DNA from: Legionella genomosp. 1
GTDB taxonomy: Bacteria; Pseudomonadota; Gammaproteobacteria; Legionellales; Legionellaceae
Assembly (NCBI GenBank): GCA_945889365.1
Contig: CAMDBQ010000113.1
Span: 1 to 5,524, forward strand
DNA length: 5,524 bases
Direction of reading: 5' to 3'
Each line of letters starts with the position of its first letter. The first letter of the stretch is position 1. Below are positions 1 to 5,524 of this stretch, one piece after another. A program made the translations under genes and the position numbers. The notes beneath the pieces were generated by a model. That model was not told where the DNA came from and ran no database searches. It saw only the letters and a list, made by a program, of their open reading frames with translations.

Positions 1-1
1 A

Positions 2-67
2 CCCCGCGTTGACCACAGCTTGACCACACTCGCTGGCTTCGCGACCACATACCCACAAGCGCAATAG
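2..67 (+). CDS. Possible 3' end of an upstream gene (partial, uncertain)
   Basis: Reading from base 2, 21 sense codons run into a TAG at 65-67. The short peptide ends in ATTYPQAQ and matches nothing I recognise. The segment is clearly more GC-rich than the AT-rich spacer after it, which would suit the end of a coding region. However, a 21-codon open stretch is expected by chance and the opposite strand is also open here. Treat it as a possible gene tail only; the sequence to the left of the window decides it. Confidence 0.2.
   Translation, partial: PRVDHSLTTLAGFATTYPQAQ
9..49. repeat. Three copies of GACCACA at about one- and two-turn spacing
   Basis: TTGACCACA occurs at 9-17 and again at 20-28, exactly 11 bp apart, and the core GACCACA recurs at 43-49, 21 bp after the second copy. 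These spacings are close to one and two helical turns, so the copies would lie on the same face of the DNA. This could be a small cluster of protein-binding sites or just repeated codons in a gene tail. No known operator is recognised. Confidence 0.35.
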
Positions 68-127
68 CAGGATTATTTATTATTTTTTAAAGGGCTAAAG
101 GCTCCGAAATATTTTAAAGATCGTGGT
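68..127. other. AT-rich intergenic spacer, no convincing terminator
   Basis: This spacer follows the possible plus-strand gene tail and precedes the stop codon of the minus-strand membrane protein. It holds a T-rich run at about 74-88 that could be the tail of a plus-strand terminator, but I see no GC-rich inverted repeat directly before it. Reading leftward from the minus-strand gene there is no stem plus T-tract either. Nothing else was identified. Confidence 0.4.
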
Positions 128-1780
128 CTAGACAGTGGGGGTCATTTCACAGTGACGGATCTCCGAAATCAGTGAGTTGTCTTGGTTTGGATTAGCTTTC
201 ACTGTAAACAAACCATGATGTGTCAAGTTTTCTGCTATTGAAGAGGATGATTCGGGGCGCTTTTCTTGTTTGTTCATCGCTGCATTTTTTACGGCTTGAG
301 TGGCTCCTAATTCTTTGCTCACGGACTTTTCGCCAACTTTGGCAACGGCTCTTAATGAAAAGCCTAACGCGTAGGGAATTGCCAGGAGCCACGCGAGAGG
401 GATCATGCTATCCGTATTATGATAATGCCCATCCTTGCCGAGATCTTGCCATGACGGCAGGATGGAATCCATGGATCTGAGTCCTTTATTCCCACCAGCG
501 AAAAATGAACGACAAACTTCAAACCATTTCTTGAAAAAGACTTGTTTCATATCATGGTCAAAAAAATAACGAACAGACACATGCACGAGAGGCACCACCA
601 AGCAAGCTGCTCCTGCTGCAGTACAAGCACTTAGCAAGAGAGGAGGGAATGTTATCGACATCAACGTGCAAATCGTGGCTGTTGAAAACATAATGCTGGC
701 TAAAGCGCTATATGCATCCATGCTGTTTGTTATTGAGCCAAAGAAGTATGACCAAAATGATAATTTACTTTGTTCGTCGAAGTCCTTTTTGTACCGCGCA
801 TATTCTTCTTGGTTGTTTGCTAATTGCGCTAATGTTAATTTAAGGTTGGTTTGTGCTTTAAGTAAATGCACTTGTTCTTCGTACTCTTCATATACCCGTG
901 CAGCTACGCAGGCTAAAGCAAACGCTGCCACGGTAATAAATATCCATGGTGCGGGCGCTAACACGGTCAAAGTTACTGCACCAAAATAAAGATTAGGTGC
1001 ATCAAGTACTCCATTGTAGGTTGCGGAAATGGAGGCTAAAAGCCAAAAGGAACGGTATTTCTCCAGCTGTCCCCTAAGGCTATTAATACGGTTTTTATTT
1101 TCCCCCTCAAATGCCGCCCACTCACAGGGCTCACTTGGCACCTCTTTAATAAGTTGCTTTACCTCTTTGATAGTGGCTGCTCTGCCGTCCCTCATTATGT
1201 TTAATAATGGGCGGTTAATCATGGAAATGCCCCCCAGCACAATACCCACAGGCATCACTAAGTAACGTAAATTCCGCACGAGGGCAAACATCTCGGTAAA
1301 GACGATCGCGTTGCGCACCCCTCGGTAGCCATTTTTTAATGCTTTCATTCCATTACGGAACCAATCCCAGTTTTCAGCAAGGTTTTTAATTTCTTCAGGA
1401 AGAGTTGCGTCAGGGTCGAGATTTTTTGCAATATACAGGTTGCCTATGGTTGCAAAACCAATCATTGCCGACGTTTCAAAAACCAGGAAAGAAAATCCTT
1501 CTTCGGTTAACAACCAATCGTGCAACATATCTGCGGAGGAGAGAGTACTGTTTGCGTATCGCGCGTCAAAAATAAACCGGAGCATGCTAAGAGAGCAACT
1601 TAGACCGTCTAATGCACCATATAGTCCATAGATCCATTTTGCATTGGTGTGTAGATCTTTTGCCTTAGGCAGAATGGATTGTTCAACACCATGTAAATAT
1701 ACACGTCCCCGCTCATCCAATTGCTTGTATTGTTTGGAGAACCAACTCATGTAACCCTGGTCATTTGGCTCGTTCAACAT
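128..1780 (-). CDS. Large multi-pass membrane protein of unknown function
   Basis: This 550-residue protein has no recognised family. No signal peptide is visible. Hydrophobic segments likely to cross or enter the membrane lie at about 95-117, 172-189, 264-294, 344-376, 378-404 and 457-478, separated by charged loops. A strongly charged, probably helical or coiled-coil stretch covers about 295-340. The segments starting SFW at 244 and at 341 resemble each other, suggesting internal duplication. The C-terminal 70 residues are hydrophilic and probably disordered (Ser run near 511-514). No catalytic motif was seen. The start at the ATG ending at 1780 lies about 27 nt below a good promoter but has a weak ribosome site; Met11 (ATG at 1748-1750) is preceded by AGGG and is a real alternative. 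The gene stands alone, divergent from the protease operon. Large orphan membrane proteins in Legionella are sometimes Dot/Icm-secreted, but nothing here proves that. Confidence 0.85.
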   Translation of the reverse strand: MLNEPNDQGYMSWFSKQYKQLDERGRVYLHGVEQSILPKAKDLHTNAKWIYGLYGALDGLSCSLSMLRFIFDARYANSTLSSADMLHDWLLTEEGFSFLVFETSAMIGFATIGNLYIAKNLDPDATLPEEIKNLAENWDWFRNGMKALKNGYRGVRNAIVFTEMFALVRNLRYLVMPVGIVLGGISMINRPLLNIMRDGRAATIKEVKQLIKEVPSEPCEWAAFEGENKNRINSLRGQLEKYRSFWLLASISATYNGVLDAPNLYFGAVTLTVLAPAPWIFITVAAFALACVAARVYEEYEEQVHLLKAQTNLKLTLAQLANNQEEYARYKKDFDEQSKLSFWSYFFGSITNSMDAYSALASIMFSTATICTLMSITFPPLLLSACTAAGAACLVVPLVHVSVRYFFDHDMKQVFFKKWFEVCRSFFAGGNKGLRSMDSILPSWQDLGKDGHYHNTDSMIPLAWLLAIPYALGFSLRAVAKVGEKSVSKELGATQAVKNAAMNKQEKRPESSSSIAENLTHHGLFTVKANPNQDNSLISEIRHCEMTPTV

Positions 1781-1813
1781 AAGTCTCTACGGGCGGTGGC
1801 TAAGATGAGCGGT

Positions 1814-1842
1814 AGTGTACATGCTTTGACGTTAAGTGGCAA
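1814..1842 (-). promoter_or_regulatory. Sigma70-type promoter for the 550-residue membrane protein gene
   Basis: On the minus strand, TTGCCA (plus 1837-1842) and TACACT (plus 1814-1819) are separated by exactly 17 bp. Each box differs from consensus at one or two positions. Transcription would start near 1807, giving a leader of about 27 nt before the ATG at 1780. It is the best promoter match in the divergent intergenic region and points to the one minus-strand gene without a visible activator. Assignment is by motif only. Confidence 0.55.
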
Positions 1843-1962
1843 GCGCATTTTCAAACTGGACGAATTTTATTCATAAAGTTACGGTCTAGCTAAAAATTGT
1901 AATATGGGCAATAAAATACACCGATTATGCACCCTGTGCTACTGTGCCTATAGATACAAATC

Positions 1963-1971
1963 TGCTACGAT
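1963..1971 (+). promoter_or_regulatory. Candidate extended -10 element for the protease operon
   Basis: TGCTACGAT carries a TG dinucleotide one base before a four-of-six match to the -10 hexamer, the layout of an extended -10 promoter. No good -35 box lies 16-18 bp upstream. Start of transcription would be near 1978, leaving a leader of about 27 nt before the ATG at 2005. Another weak -10-like sequence, TATAGA at 1949-1954, is an alternative. This is a tentative call. Confidence 0.25.
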
Positions 1972-2004
1972 TGACAGCATTTGAGATCCGCTGTCGGAGA
2001 TTTA

Positions 2005-2547
2005 ATGCGGTTATTTACGCTACTCTTTCTTTCTTGGTCACTGTTAGCGGGAAACGCTATGGCAAATCATGAAAAATTAACATTTGGCTACATTGAAAAA
2101 GCAACATTGGTTGACAAGGATTTAATCCTGTCTGCAAAACTGGATACAGGTGCTAAATCGGCGTCTTTGAACGCTACGCACATTACTGAGATTGAGGTCG
2201 ATGGAAAGCCTTACCTAAGCTTTATTGTGCCAAGCAAAGAAGGCGACATTGCGTTCAAATGTGAATATGTGGGCAAAGTGAATATAAAAGTTCGCTCAGG
2301 TGAGGCACAGGCTAACCCGCTGCTGTTAACATCCATCAAACGTCCGGTTGTTCTGATGCCGATTAAACTCGGTGAACAGGAGCAAATCATACGGGTTAAT
2401 TTAACTAACCGTAAACGTTTTATTTATCCATTGCTATTGGGTAGAGAGGCGATTATTGCGTTTAACGGGATAATTGATCCTGCCTTGAAATACACCTTGA
2501 AAGGTCGAGCTATCGAAACTGAGCAAACCAATACGAGTAAACAATGA
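2005..2547 (+). CDS. Secreted retropepsin-like aspartic protease (PF05618/COG4067 family, often called 'ATP-dependent zinc protease')
   Basis: This predicted 180-residue protein belongs to the bacterial retropepsin-like family (RimB-related) usually misnamed 'ATP-dependent zinc protease'. A signal peptide is clear: basic start, hydrophobic core at 3-16, likely cleavage after AMA at residue 20, so the mature protein should be periplasmic. The catalytic motif is LDTGAKSAS with Asp47, and the second family signature FIYPLLLGRE lies at 139-148. One DTG motif per chain implies a homodimer, as in retroviral proteases. The length is normal for the family. The ATG at 2005 was chosen because GGAGA (1996-2000) sits just upstream and the signal peptide starts there; a TTG start at 1981 would add eight residues ahead of it. 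The stop overlaps the next gene's ATG (ATGA at 2544-2547), so the two are translationally coupled. The family is sure; the substrate is unknown. Confidence 0.9.
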   Translation: MRLFTLLFLSWSLLAGNAMANHEKLTFGYIEKATLVDKDLILSAKLDTGAKSASLNATHITEIEVDGKPYLSFIVPSKEGDIAFKCEYVGKVNIKVRSGEAQANPLLLTSIKRPVVLMPIKLGEQEQIIRVNLTNRKRFIYPLLLGREAIIAFNGIIDPALKYTLKGRAIETEQTNTSKQ

Positions 2548-4067
2548 AATCAAATAAACATCATTTGTACGGTTTGATTCTGACGTTATTTATTGTAGGC
2601 ATGGGCATTTTTTTCTATCGCCATCTTATTCTCGATGTCCCTCTTACGGATACTGAAAATGTAAATAGCTGGATGATTGAAGCCAATTTGCGCTTTAATT
2701 CAGAGAAGAATATGCCGGTCAAAGCCAGTTTTACAATTCCCTATATGCCGCCGCATTTTGCAATATTGGATGAGTATTTCGTAGCCCAACATTATGGGGT
2801 GACAACGAATCTAAATGGGAATAACCGCCGCGCTGTTTGGGCACTCAGACGCAGCAGTGGGCCTCAATCGCTTTATTATCGTGCTATTTTTCATGAGATG
2901 GAGGGTAATGATGCTTATTTGAACAAGCCTGTGCGACTTAAAATACAGCATTTAGACGATAACGAAAAAATAGCGGTCGATACCATTATCACTCAAGCGC
3001 GCCAATCATCAGCCGATATTCAAACGTTTGCACAAAGCACGATTAAAGAACTCAACAAGAAAGATGGGAATGCCAAACTACTCGTTGGTAATGATTTCAG
3101 TGATAGTCATGTGATCAATGCCGCAATCATTGTGTTAAATCAGGCTAAAATTAGCGCCATGCTGGTGCAAGGTCTTCATTTAAGTCAGCAGATCAAGGCG
3201 GATTTCAAATTATTTATTGCTGTTTATAATGGCAAAGAATGGATTTATATTAATCCACGCACTGGTACCGCAGGCCTGCCAAAAGATTTTCTTGCATGGC
3301 AATATGGCGATGAACCCATGTTTGATCTGCAGGGTGGGAAAAAACCACAGTTTACGCTTACAGTCTCTCCAACCCCTATCAATGCTCTCAGTGTAGCCAA
3401 AGCACATGGTCTGCAAACGGACTCACAATTACTGCGCTTTTCATTGCTGCAGCTTCCAGTTCAGGTTCAAGAGACGTATAAAATTTTACTCACGGTGCCG
3501 ATTGGCGCATTCATTATTTTATTGTTGCGTAATTTTATCGGGCTCAAGACGTTTGGAACATTCATGCCGGTTCTGATAGCGTTGGCTTTTCGTGAAACGC
3601 ATGTGATCTGGGGAATTATTCTGTTCACGGTAATTGTATCGTTTGGTCTTGCGGCGCGGTTTTATCTGGATCAACTTCGACTGCTTCTTGTGCCGAGGCT
3701 GGCCGCAATTTTGACGGTCGTGATCATGCTCATGATCTTTATTAGCGTCGTAAGTCTAAATCTCGGTCTTGAGGCAGGTTTATCAGTGGCGCTGTTCCCC
3801 ATGGTTATTCTAACCATGACCATTGAGCGCATGTGCATCACCTGGGATGAGCGCGGGGCATCTGATGCAATCAAGTCTGGCGTTGGCAGTTTGGTTGCGG
3901 CTGTGATTGCTTTTGGAGCCATGAACTACCCACCGTTGCAATACCTTGTTTTTGCTTTTCCTGAATTACTCTTGGTTTTGTTGTCGATTATTTTATGGTT
4001 TGGCCAATACCGTGGATACCGATTATTCGAGCTATTCCGCTTCAATGCCTTGGCTGGTAAAGCATAA
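2544..4067 (+). CDS. Inactive transglutaminase fused to a multi-TM domain (PF14400/PF14402 type)
   Basis: This 507-residue membrane protein has an N-terminal anchor at about 8-30, a soluble region at about 35-305 that should face the periplasm, and a C-terminal multi-TM domain at about 312-488. The family signature KTFGTFMPVLIALAFRE lies at 335-351, and a second conserved stretch, IERMCITWDERG, at 427-438. The soluble part corresponds to the transglutaminase-like domain described as inactive in this family. The only cysteine in the whole protein is Cys431, in the membrane domain, so the Cys-His-Asp triad cannot form and a binding role is more likely. Its ATG overlaps the protease stop codon by 4 nt, and its own stop shares one base with the ligase start (TAATG), with no strong ribosome site, so expression depends on coupling. 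It probably bridges the exported protease and the cytosolic ligase; its ligand is not known. Confidence 0.88.
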   Translation: MKSNKHHLYGLILTLFIVGMGIFFYRHLILDVPLTDTENVNSWMIEANLRFNSEKNMPVKASFTIPYMPPHFAILDEYFVAQHYGVTTNLNGNNRRAVWALRRSSGPQSLYYRAIFHEMEGNDAYLNKPVRLKIQHLDDNEKIAVDTIITQARQSSADIQTFAQSTIKELNKKDGNAKLLVGNDFSDSHVINAAIIVLNQAKISAMLVQGLHLSQQIKADFKLFIAVYNGKEWIYINPRTGTAGLPKDFLAWQYGDEPMFDLQGGKKPQFTLTVSPTPINALSVAKAHGLQTDSQLLRFSLLQLPVQVQETYKILLTVPIGAFIILLLRNFIGLKTFGTFMPVLIALAFRETHVIWGIILFTVIVSFGLAARFYLDQLRLLLVPRLAAILTVVIMLMIFISVVSLNLGLEAGLSVALFPMVILTMTIERMCITWDERGASDAIKSGVGSLVAAVIAFGAMNYPPLQYLVFAFPELLLVLLSIILWFGQYRGYRLFELFRFNALAGKA

Positions 4068-5038
4068 TGTGGAAAATTTATCATCGATTGCGCAAAAGTG
4101 GCGTATTAAGCATTAATCAACGCAACAGCGATTACGTATTGCGATATAACAAACGCAAGTTGTATCCACTGGTTGATGATAAATTAAAAACAAAGCGACT
4201 GGCATTGCAAGCTGGCATTGCGGTTCCTCCGCTTTATGAGTTGATTGAAACTGAACATCAAATCAAAAAGCTGGATAAATTGCTGGAGCCATACTCTGAT
4301 TTCGTTATTAAGCCTGCGCGCGGGGCGGGTGGTGATGGCATCATCGTCATTACGGACAAAGTATTTGGCCGTTATCGCCAAATCAATGGCCGACTTCTGA
4401 CAACCCAGGAATTAAGCTACCATCTTTCTTGTCTGCTTTCAGGCGCCTACAGTTTGGGCGGCCATTCTGATTATGCGTTGATTGAGCGTCGAGTGATTGT
4501 TGACCCTGCGTTTGCCGCCGTGAGCCATGAGGGCGTTCCTGACGTTCGCATCATCACCTTGCTAGGTTATCCTGCAATGGCAATGGTTCGACTCCCTACG
4601 CGCTTGTCAGGTGGCAAAGCAAACCTGCATCAGGGTGCAATAGGAGCTGGTATTGACTTGGGCACAGGGATGACGCTGGGCGGTGTTTTTCATAATGATG
4701 CCATTGATTACCATCCTGATACCATGAATCCCATTGTCGGCATTAAAGTTCCTTATTGGGATAAAATTCTTGAAATCGCAGCGGGTTGCTATGAGTTAAC
4801 TGGCTTAGGTTATTTAGGCGTGGATATCGTTCTGGATAAAGACCTTGGTCCGGTAATGCTTGAGCTCAATGCACGTCCTGGTTTAAACATTCAAATAGCT
4901 AACCGCGACGGGGGTCTTCAACGTTATCACAAGATCGAGGCCCGGGCTGAATTGGGCCGTGAATCGATTGCCGCACGAGTCGCGTTCAGTCAAAAAGAAT
5001 TTGCACGCGAAGTAGACACCTCGCTGCTAGTTTCATAG
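4067..5038 (+). CDS. Alpha-L-glutamate ligase-like ATP-grasp protein (RimK-related)
   Basis: This 323-residue predicted cytosolic enzyme of the ATP-grasp fold is of the 'alpha-L-glutamate ligase-related' type found beside the inactive transglutaminase. Such enzymes use ATP to form an acyl-phosphate and join it to an amine, giving an amide or peptide bond. Visible features are the ATP-binding Lys82 in VIKPARG, the glycine-rich loop GAGGDG (86-91), Glu140, the PDVRI motif (158-162), and metal-binding residues Asp253, Glu266 and Asn268 in LELNARPGL. There is no signal peptide or membrane segment. All expected ATP-grasp elements are intact, so it should be active. It is the last gene of the operon and starts on the stop codon of its neighbour. 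Its last 16 codons overlap tatB on the other strand. Although RimK adds glutamate to ribosomal protein S6, this branch is distinct and its substrate is unproven. Confidence 0.9.
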   Translation: MWKIYHRLRKSGVLSINQRNSDYVLRYNKRKLYPLVDDKLKTKRLALQAGIAVPPLYELIETEHQIKKLDKLLEPYSDFVIKPARGAGGDGIIVITDKVFGRYRQINGRLLTTQELSYHLSCLLSGAYSLGGHSDYALIERRVIVDPAFAAVSHEGVPDVRIITLLGYPAMAMVRLPTRLSGGKANLHQGAIGAGIDLGTGMTLGGVFHNDAIDYHPDTMNPIVGIKVPYWDKILEIAAGCYELTGLGYLGVDIVLDKDLGPVMLELNARPGLNIQIANRDGGLQRYHKIEARAELGRESIAARVAFSQKEFAREVDTSLLVS

Positions 5039-5322
5039 ATAGGCTTCGAGACGTCTCTGCGCTCCTCCTTAGCCCCACCAACGGAACGGGAAAATGTCTG
5101 GAGGCCATTATCGTAAAACGCATCGGCTTCGCGGGCTTTGCGCTGATTTTCTTGTAACAATTGCTCATTCAGATGTATTTGCCAAAGACTATTCGCTTGC
5201 TGTTTGTAGTGGTCCAATCGCGCAATAAATCGACCTAAATGATTAGCCAGCATGGGTAATTTGTTCGGCCCAAAAACCAGAAGAGCAATCAGCATCGTCA
5301 GCAGTAATTGCCCTGTGCTCAT
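4990..5322 (-). CDS. tatB: Twin-arginine translocase subunit TatB
   Basis: This 110-residue TatB is the partner of TatC in the receptor that binds twin-arginine signal peptides at the inner membrane. It has the family plan: a short N-terminal membrane helix at about 5-17, the hinge FGPNKLP at 17-23 (family form FGPxxLP), an amphipathic helix to about 70, and a hydrophilic, poorly conserved tail rich in Ser and charged residues. It is shorter than the E. coli protein (171 residues). The conserved membrane Glu of E. coli TatB (Glu8) aligns with Gln5. The ATG overlaps the tatA stop (ATGA at 5319-5322) and lacks a good ribosome site, so it relies on coupling to tatA. The tail (residues 95-110) is encoded opposite the ligase 3' end. 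No tatC follows; it must lie elsewhere if the system works. TatB rather than a second TatA is supported by the GP hinge. Confidence 0.9.
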   Translation of the reverse strand: MSTGQLLLTMLIALLVFGPNKLPMLANHLGRFIARLDHYKQQANSLWQIHLNEQLLQENQRKAREADAFYDNGLQTFSRSVGGAKEERRDVSKPIYETSSEVSTSRANSF

Positions 5323-5480
5323 GTTGTTTTATCGTCATTACTGTTTAATGCGCGCCGAAAATTTTTAATGGCCTGACCGAGATCTTCACCGATGTTTTTA
5401 AGTTTACTTGTGCCAAACAACGCAATTACAATCACTAAAATAAGTAATAACGACATTGGGCTGATACCACTTAATCCCAT
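5319..5480 (-). CDS. tatA: Twin-arginine translocase subunit TatA
   Basis: This 53-residue protein forms the oligomeric pore-forming or membrane-weakening component of the Tat system, which moves folded proteins across the inner membrane. It starts MGLSGISP, has one membrane helix at about 9-22, the hallmark hinge FGTSKLKNIGEDLG at 22-35, and the amphipathic helix AIKNFRRAL at 37-45, ending in a very short acidic-basic tail. It is much shorter than E. coli TatA (89 residues), almost all of the difference being in the tail, which is dispensable for transport in other bacteria. The start is supported by AGGAAG on the minus strand (plus 5487-5492), seven bases before the ATG. The stop overlaps the tatB start. 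The polar residue found as Gln8 in E. coli TatA aligns with Ser10. Confidence 0.92.
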   Translation of the reverse strand: MGLSGISPMSLLLILVIVIALFGTSKLKNIGEDLGQAIKNFRRALNSNDDKTT

Positions 5481-5483
5481 TTT

Positions 5484-5494
5484 AATTCTTCCTA
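5484..5494 (-). promoter_or_regulatory. Ribosome binding site of tatA
   Basis: On the minus strand AGGAAG is centred about ten bases before the ATG at 5480, a good Shine-Dalgarno match. tatB just downstream has none, so this site probably drives initiation for the pair. Confidence 0.6.
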
Positions 5495-5524
5495 TTTAAG
5501 ATAGCGAAAAATCCACCCACAAGG
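5492..5524 (-). CDS. Possible 3' end of the gene upstream of tatA (partial, uncertain)
   Basis: Reading minus from the window edge, one frame is open for ten codons (ending GWIFRYLK) to a TAG at 5492-5494. A second frame is open for 13 codons to a TAA at 5482-5484, abutting tatA. Either could be the tail of a membrane protein. In many gammaproteobacteria ubiB lies immediately upstream of tatA and ends in membrane helices, which would fit, but the piece is too short to identify. If real, tatAB is part of a longer operon whose promoter lies outside the window. Confidence 0.3.
   Translation of the reverse strand, partial: PCGWIFRYLK

Larger units (their letters stand above)
1781..2004. other. 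Divergent intergenic region
   Basis: This stretch of about 220 bp separates the minus-strand membrane protein gene from the plus-strand protease operon and must hold promoters for both. The minus-strand promoter is clear. The middle part (about 1861-1930) is AT-rich. I see no RNA gene, riboswitch or long inverted repeat, and no conserved small reading frame. Confidence 0.6.

Noticed and set aside
102..169. CTCCGAAAT direct repeat (102-110 and 161-169)
   Set aside because: It is only nine bases, one copy lies inside a gene, and there is no element between the copies that would make them target duplications.
666..989. 107-codon plus-strand reading frame inside the 550-residue gene
   Set aside because: It lies wholly opposite the better minus-strand frame, has no ribosome site and reads as low-complexity antisense of membrane segments.
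1971..1976. TTGACA as a -35 box for the protease operon
   Set aside because: The matching -10 position (1994-1999) reads TCGGAG and overlaps the ribosome binding site.
1981..2004. TTG start extending the protease by eight residues
   Set aside because: The ATG at 2005 has a good ribosome site and begins directly with a standard signal peptide; the extension would bury it.
5048..5057. Perfect palindrome GAGACGTCTC as a terminator or operator
   Set aside because: It has no loop, is not followed by a T-run and lies inside tatB coding sequence; ten-base palindromes of this sort are expected by chance.
1..5524. CRISPR array, insertion sequence, tRNA or rRNA
   Set aside because: No regularly spaced repeats, transposase-like reading frame, terminal inverted repeats or cloverleaf were found on either strand.

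Overview
The window most resembles a gammaproteobacterium of the order Legionellales, probably Legionella or a close relative. This rests on three things: moderately AT-rich coding sequence, a tatA-tatB pair with no tatC behind it (the arrangement I recall for Legionella pneumophila), and a large orphan multi-membrane protein of a kind common in these intracellular bacteria. This is inference from sequence; no database search was possible.

Layout. Positions 1-127 hold little: possibly the last 21 codons of an upstream plus-strand gene, with a short GACCACA repeat, then AT-rich spacer. Positions 128-1780 (minus) encode a 550-residue multi-pass membrane protein of unknown function. It has a good sigma70-type promoter (TTGCCA, 17 bp, TACACT) in the intergenic region to its right. 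Positions 2005-5038 (plus) form a tight three-gene operon: a secreted retropepsin-like aspartic protease, an 'inactive transglutaminase' domain fused to a multi-TM region, and an alpha-L-glutamate ligase-like ATP-grasp enzyme. Genes 1 and 2 overlap by ATGA and genes 2 and 3 by TAATG. Positions 4990-5480 (minus) carry tatB and tatA of the twin-arginine protein export system, again joined by an ATGA overlap. The 3' ends of the ligase gene and tatB overlap by 49 bp, tail to tail. The last 44 bases may hold the 3' end of another minus-strand gene upstream of tatA.

How the genes may work together. The protease, membrane protein and ligase are a recurrent trio in proteobacteria whose gene order implies one pathway. 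A cytosolic ligase would make an amide or peptide bond, the multi-TM protein with its non-catalytic periplasmic domain would bind or relay the product or signal, and the exported aspartic protease would cut or process it. The substrate is not revealed by the sequence. tatAB is an independent unit that presumably works with a tatC encoded elsewhere. The 550-residue protein shows no functional link to either set. The trio is the nearest thing here to an incompletely described system; the orphan membrane protein is the least explained gene.
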